Both the position numbers and the translations under genes were made by a program. A DNA stretch of 43,304 nucleotides from an uncultured Traorella sp. (GTDB taxonomy: Bacteria > Bacillota_I > Bacilli_A > Erysipelotrichales > Erysipelotrichaceae), in assembly GCA_944324265.1 (NCBI GenBank), contig CALUVS010000018.1, positions 1-43,304 of the forward strand. Direction: 5' to 3'. This document shows positions 39,852 to 43,304 of the stretch, one piece after another. Each line of letters begins with the position of its first letter. The stretch's first letter is position 1. A model generated the notes under the pieces. That model did not search any database. It was not told the DNA's origin and saw only the letters and a list, made by a program, of their open reading frames with translations.

Positions 39852-40610
39852 TTAAGATTCAGATATTTCTTCTTCATCCAAAGGCAATAATTGATCATGA
39901 ATATAATCATTGATCAGATTATAAGCCATATCTTTAACCTTTTCATCTTCTAATACACGATGCTTGCCGTCGTGCAGAAAGGCTAAGCGTTTCTTCTCAT
40001 GAGGAATTTGTTCATAGGCCCACTCAGAACTTCTGGGCGGAATGACATCATCTTCATCTCCCTGCAGGATCAAAACAGGGCATGTGACTTGTGCAATGCT
40101 GTTTTTATATTCTTTGACAATGTCCAAAAAGCCATTGTAGAAGCTTTTCGGCATGGAGGGCTTATCGCTTTTTTTGTCTTTGCGCACAAGCTTAGCTGCT
40201 TCATTGATTACGATATTTGTATAATTTTCCAATGAAAAATGGATAAAGGCCGGAGCAATCAAAATCAATTTCTTCACGGGATATTGGGTCGCCAAATAAG
40301 AGGCAATCACACCTCCCATCGAAAAGCCTAACAGATAGACATCTCTGTCTTCCTGAAAAACTTCATCCATTTGGGCTTTCGCGCGTTGGATCCAAAGCTC
40401 AGGATCATTTTCCTCTTCCTTCTCAATATCAAACATATCAAAAGTTATGACTTTCGGCAGTATATCTTCGGCATATGCCGCAAACTGTGCCATTTCTCTG
40501 CTTCTGCGTACACCAAAGCCGTGAATCGTAACTAAAACAGGTTCAGGTTTCTGGGGTTCGGCAGGCAGCTCTTTTTCATTGATAAATAAATTTTTCAGCC
40601 ATTCAAACAT
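39852..40610 (-). CDS. Alpha/beta hydrolase
   Basis: 252 residues. The first 25 form a short amphipathic lead (MFEWLKNLFINEKELPAEP), then the hydrolase fold with VTIHGFGVRRSREMA (oxyanion loop), the nucleophile elbow LLGFSMGGVIASYLA, the acid LILQGDEDDVIPP and the catalytic His in LHDGKHRVLEDE. It is similar to carboxylesterases and monoglyceride lipases; the substrate is unknown. The start at 40610 follows AGGTGAT; the longer frame to 40664 contains the promoter (TATAAT at 40632-40627 on this strand). Confidence 0.87.
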   Translation of the reverse strand: MFEWLKNLFINEKELPAEPQKPEPVLVTIHGFGVRRSREMAQFAAYAEDILPKVITFDMFDIEKEEENDPELWIQRAKAQMDEVFQEDRDVYLLGFSMGGVIASYLATQYPVKKLILIAPAFIHFSLENYTNIVINEAAKLVRKDKKSDKPSMPKSFYNGFLDIVKEYKNSIAQVTCPVLILQGDEDDVIPPRSSEWAYEQIPHEKKRLAFLHDGKHRVLEDEKVKDMAYNLINDYIHDQLLPLDEEEISES

Positions 40611-40717
40611 ATCATCACCTATTCCCATTATAACATGTTTGCAAATGCTTGTATATTTCACCATTCGACAAGTTTCTGATGTATTTTGATTATAATCAAG
40701 CCTGAAAGGGTGAAAAA

Positions 40718-41185
40718 ATGGATTTAATCAAAACGAAAAAAGATAAGTCGCAGCTGCACTTGCTTCTAAAAGATCATATTCCTAATCTTGCCATGAAAAA
40801 TGAATTTCAGACACAGAATTTTATGCTCAGGCTGAATCGTTTGGAGATAGTGGAAAGCAATCTGGCCGGCTATGAAGTAGATGAGGGCGGTGTTTTTTTG
40901 CTTGCCAGCATAACCCTAAAAAATCTATCCAATGAAATACTTTCTTTTTCACGCAATGATTTGCTGGTGAGCTATGACAAAGAAAGTCCGTATGAAGCAG
41001 AAGAGTATTTTGACGTGGAAAATCAATTGGAGGATGAAATTGCTTTGAAGCCGAATGAGGAAGTGAAAGGGAAAATAGTATATATTATTGCTTCTAATGC
41101 GAAAAAGATTACTTTTCGCTATTTAGATGCATTAGATGATGAAAAGGTGAAAGAATATCGGCTGAGATATGTGATTCAATCCTGA
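40718..41185 (+). CDS. DUF4352-like protein without export signal
   Basis: 155 residues. The pattern NEFQTQNFMLRLNRLEIVES, FLLASITLKNLSNEILSFSR, ALKPNEEVKGKIVYIIASN and KITFRYLDA resembles the immunoglobulin-like DUF4352 domain, which in most proteins follows a lipoprotein signal. Here the N-terminus (MDLIKTKKDKSQLHLLLKDH) is charged and no signal or membrane helix is present, so it may act in the cytosol. AAAGGGTGAAAAA sets the start and a TATAAT lies at 40691-40696. Function unknown. Medium confidence in the family. Confidence 0.6.
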   Translation: MDLIKTKKDKSQLHLLLKDHIPNLAMKNEFQTQNFMLRLNRLEIVESNLAGYEVDEGGVFLLASITLKNLSNEILSFSRNDLLVSYDKESPYEAEEYFDVENQLEDEIALKPNEEVKGKIVYIIASNAKKITFRYLDALDDEKVKEYRLRYVIQS

Positions 41186-41217
41186 AAAAATTTTCAGAAA
41201 TTTGATTGAAAAAGTTA

Positions 41218-41246
41218 TTGACATTCAAAACACAATTTTCTATAAT
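41218..41246 (+). promoter_or_regulatory. Consensus promoter of the T-box/metQ unit
   Basis: TTGACA (41218-41223), 17 bases, TATAAT (41241-41246): both hexamers are perfect. Transcription should begin near 41253. Confidence 0.9.
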
Positions 41247-41252
41247 GTCATC

Positions 41253-41526
41253 ATAAACAAAGACGATGAAAAGATAAGTAGTCAGTTCGAATTTGATAGA
41301 GAGTTCTTGGCTGGTGGAAAAGAATAAAGGAACACTGATGAAAATGGTCTTGGAGTTGCATGGTCGAGTCATTGATAAGGCCATGACGGGTTCGCCCGTT
41401 AAAGCGATAGAGTATAACCAGGTTCTGGCGTACTTGATAAGGTTCATGCTGTGAGGTATGAATGAAAAAAGGTGGTAACACGAAAATCAACTTTCGTCCT
41501 TTTATGGGTGAAAGTTTTTATTTTTT
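41253..41526 (+). promoter_or_regulatory. T-box riboswitch, methionine specifier
   Basis: A tRNA-sensing leader. Stem I carries AAGTAG near its base and an apical part with AGAGAGTTCTTGGCTGGTGG. On its 3' side ATG at 41344-41346, followed by GTCTTGGAGTTG, sits where the specifier codon lies, so it reads tRNA-Met. The T-box AAAGGTGGTAACACG (41468-41482) has T as the variable base of TGGN, matching discriminator A of tRNA-Met. The antiterminator can form from AAAGG..ACGAAA with TTTCGTCCTTT. The competing terminator pairs AACTTTCGTCC (41489-41499) with GGGTGAAAGTT (41506-41516), followed by TTTATTTTTT. Uncharged tRNA-Met would switch metQ on. Confidence 0.92.
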
Positions 41527-41561
41527 CACCCAACAGTTGAAACTATGGAGGAGAAAAAATT

Positions 41562-42377
41562 ATGAAAAAATTATTATCTAGCTTATGTTTATGTTTAGTT
41601 CTTGCAGGATGCAGCGGAGGGGAATCTGAAGATAATGTGATTCGTGTAGGTGCTTCTACAACACCTCATGCCGAAATTTTGAATGCGGTGAAAGATCAGA
41701 TTGAAGATGCCGGATATGAATTGGTCGTTCAGGAATTTGATGATTATGTAATGCCGAATACGGCTTTGGAAGATGGTTCTTTGGATGCCAACTATTTCCA
41801 GCACAATCCTTATTTGGAAAACTTCAATGCGGAACATGGGACAAATTTGGTTGCGGCATTAGCCGTACACTTTGAACCATTGGGTGTATATGCCGGCGGA
41901 GATAATGAAGTGAATGCTGATTTCTCTTTGGATGACATTGAAGAAGGCGATAAGATCGGTGTACCAAATGACGGAACCAATGAAGCCAGAGCATTGCAGT
42001 TATTGGAAGCTCACGGCATCATTACATTAAGAGAAGGAGCCGGACTTGAAGCAACGAAATTGGACATTGTTGAAAATCCTAAGAATGTGGAAATCGTGGA
42101 ATTGGAAGCTCGTATGATTCCAAGTACATTGCCGGATCTGGCTTATGGTGTAATTAACGGCAACTATGCATTGAATGCAGATATCATGGATCAATTATGT
42201 GTATCTGAAAGCAAGGACAGTGAAGCTGCGCAGACATTTGCCAATGTATTGGCTGTTCGTGCCGGTGAAGAAGACAGTGAAAAAACACAGGTATTGATTG
42301 ATGCCTTAAGCAGTCAGGAAGCAAAAGATTTCATTGAAGAAACTTACAATGGGATTGTTGTTTCAGTAATTGATTAA
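41562..42377 (+). CDS. metQ: Methionine ABC transporter substrate-binding lipoprotein
   Basis: 271 residues of the NlpA/MetQ family. The lipobox LCLVLAGC (Cys17) anchors it outside. Diagnostic blocks: VIRVGASTTPHAEILNAVKD, LVVQEFDDYVMPNTALEDGS, LDANYFQHNPYLENFN, IGVPNDGTNEARALQLLE and LPDLAYGVINGNYAL. It delivers methionine to the MetNI transporter. The methionine T-box upstream supports this substrate. No metN or metI is beside it and a terminator follows, so the permease and ATPase genes must be elsewhere. GGAGG precedes the start. Confidence 0.95.
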   Translation: MKKLLSSLCLCLVLAGCSGGESEDNVIRVGASTTPHAEILNAVKDQIEDAGYELVVQEFDDYVMPNTALEDGSLDANYFQHNPYLENFNAEHGTNLVAALAVHFEPLGVYAGGDNEVNADFSLDDIEEGDKIGVPNDGTNEARALQLLEAHGIITLREGAGLEATKLDIVENPKNVEIVELEARMIPSTLPDLAYGVINGNYALNADIMDQLCVSESKDSEAAQTFANVLAVRAGEEDSEKTQVLIDALSSQEAKDFIEETYNGIVVSVID

Positions 42378-42385
42378 ATTTCAAG

Positions 42386-42409
42386 GGTCAGTGAAAGCTG
42401 GCCTTTTTT
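42386..42409 (+). terminator. Terminator after metQ
   Basis: GGTCAG (42386-42391) pairs with CTGGCC (42398-42403), one G-U, followed by six T. Close to the metQ stop. Confidence 0.75.
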
Positions 42410-42482
42410 GTAATTTCACATAATTGCTTGATAAATATTTGAAGCTTATTTCCTATGATATCAATAAGGAGCATAATGTGAC

Positions 42483-43222
42483 ATGGAAACAGATTTAACA
42501 ACAGTAACTGATGAAGATATCAAAATGGAGATTGTGCCGCATCAGGCATCAATCAGTTTTGACAAAACTTTTCTTTTATATAAATCCGCATTGGATGAAA
42601 TGATGACGAAAATTAATATACTGGTCGAAGAATTTAAGATCATGCATGAATATAATCCGATTGAACATGTATCCAAACGTATCAAAGCACCCAAAAGTAT
42701 TGTCAAGAAGCTGCAGCGGCAGAATCATGCTTTGACTATTGAAAATGTTGTTTCGTATATCAATGATTTGGCAGGAATTCGTATTGTCTGCAAATTTCGG
42801 GATGATATTGCCCTTGTTGCGGCTTTGATTGAAGCACAGCCGGATATTCATATCATGGAGAAAAAGGATTACATTACCAATCCAAAGCCAAGCGGATATC
42901 AAAGCTATCATATGATTGTGACAGTGCCGGTGGCATTGAGTGAAGGAATTATTGAAACAAAAAAGTAGAAATTCAGATAAGAACAATTGCGATGGATTTC
43001 TGGGCGAGCTTGGAACACAAGATCCGCTATAAATATGAAGGAGATATTCCGGAACATATTCAGAAAGAATTGTATGAATGTGCTCAGCTGGTCACTTTTT
43101 TGGATGAACGTATGCAGAAGCTGAACTATGAAGTCAATGATACAACGGAAGTAAAAGAAGAAGTTGAAATGGATGCGAAAACACGCATGAATGAATTATT
43201 GAGGCTGTTTCAGTATCGCTAA
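42483..43222 (+). CDS. relQ: RelQ-type small alarmone synthetase, split by a -1 shift
   Basis: Two frames together make one synthetase of about 246 residues, which would produce (p)ppGpp from ATP and GDP/GTP. The first frame (42483-42968) has VSKRIKAPKSIVKKLQRQ, VSYINDLAGIRIVCKF and DYITNPKPSGYQSYHMIV and stops at TAG just after IIETKK. The second frame continues through VEIQIRTIAMDFWASLEHKI, the catalytic RelA/SpoT motif, to 43222. The join is exact if the ribosome slips back one base on A AAA AAG (42959-42965), giving TKK-VEIQIRT. Without the shift the product lacks the essential motif. It is either a programmed frameshift, a true mutation in a six-A run, or a sequence error. AAGGAG lies about 12 bases upstream, rather far. 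Confidence 0.82.
42944..42998 (+). promoter_or_regulatory. Candidate -1 frameshift site in relQ
   Basis: The heptamer A AAA AAG (42959-42965) is in the correct phase, as in E. coli dnaX, with a TAG stop next. AAGGA (about 42943-42947) lies 11 bases upstream, like the stimulating Shine-Dalgarno element of dnaX. Downstream, AGAAATTC can pair with GGATTTCT (one G-U) around a loop of about 19 bases, but the stem begins only one base after the heptamer, closer than usual. Confidence 0.5.
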
Positions 43223-43224
43223 TG

Positions 43225-43304
43225 TGCTATAATACTTAAGTAAATTAGAAAAGATTTGTCTTGAAAAAAAGTGCCAATAAAGGCACTCACATAAATAGAC
43301 AAAT
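43225..43304 (+). promoter_or_regulatory. Extended -10 and hairpin at the window end
   Basis: TGC-TATAAT (TATAAT 43228-43233) directly follows the relQ stop and may start a transcript leading out of the window. AGTGCC and GGCACT (about 43270-43288) form a six-base-pair hairpin with an AATAAA loop and no T-run, so it may be a leader structure or a terminator cut off by the window edge. Confidence 0.4.

Noticed and set aside
41109-41490. Minus-strand frames across the T-box region
   Set aside because: The region is explained by a structured leader RNA, and these frames lack binding sites.
1-43304. Prophage, complete insertion sequence or integrase
   Set aside because: I found no transposase, integrase, capsid or terminase reading frame anywhere in the window.

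Overview
The window looks like chromosomal DNA of a low-GC Gram-positive anaerobe. Most genes have a strong AGGAGG-type ribosome binding site, and TTGACA-N17-TATAAT promoters and hairpin-plus-T terminators are frequent. An RNF complex, a flavodiiron protein, a T-box leader and PadR/DUF2812 and Tad gene sets fit a gut Firmicute. I lean towards Erysipelotrichia from gene style and order, but this is inference and there is no rRNA marker here.

Layout. 1-4.6 kb: a truncated glycosyltransferase, DUF4438 protein, cyclophilin, two small membrane proteins, an acetyltransferase, a possibly frameshifted lipoprotein and a membrane phosphoesterase. 4.7-7.2 kb: an ECF sigma factor overlapping a membrane-anchored serpin whose cytoplasmic N-terminus looks like an anti-sigma segment, then a P-loop NTPase. 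7.2-15.1 kb: housekeeping genes (RNase J, peptide deformylase, FtsW, RsmD, CoaD, HAD phosphatase, YfcE-type phosphoesterase, S1 protein, glucose-6-phosphate isomerase). 15.1-17.1 kb: a gene-poor stretch, then a three-gene TM2/SHOCT/HTH operon behind a promoter with eleven G between -35 and -10. 17.3-20.8 kb: an ABC-F ATPase with a three-codon leader ORF and attenuator-like hairpin, a flavodiiron protein and a HIT protein.

20.8-28.2 kb holds ApbE (flavin transferase) divergent from a complete rnfCDGEA-x-B operon. RnfD carries two extra C-terminal FMN-binding modules and RnfE one. RnfG supplies a fourth SGAT flavinylation motif. RnfB is reduced to its anchor and first Fe-S domain, and a 59-residue membrane peptide with four cysteines lies between rnfA and rnfB. 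28.2-34 kb: a decayed membrane-protein gene, tRNA-His, a secreted cell-wall-repeat/thioredoxin fusion, a Bax-inhibitor-1 protein, and a PadR/DUF2812 operon.

34-38.2 kb: a compact Tad pilus operon (TadA, B, C, CpaB-like, a 50-residue Flp-like pilin and two pseudopilin-like proteins). 38.3-43.2 kb: nicotinate phosphoribosyltransferase, an alpha/beta hydrolase, a DUF4352-like protein, a methionine T-box upstream of metQ, and a RelQ-type alarmone synthetase split by a -1 shift exactly at an A AAA AAG heptamer.

Strongest candidates for undescribed biology: the sigma/serpin-anti-sigma pair, the RNF complex with extra flavin modules and mini-RnfB, the poly-G switch promoter, and the frameshifted RelQ gene.
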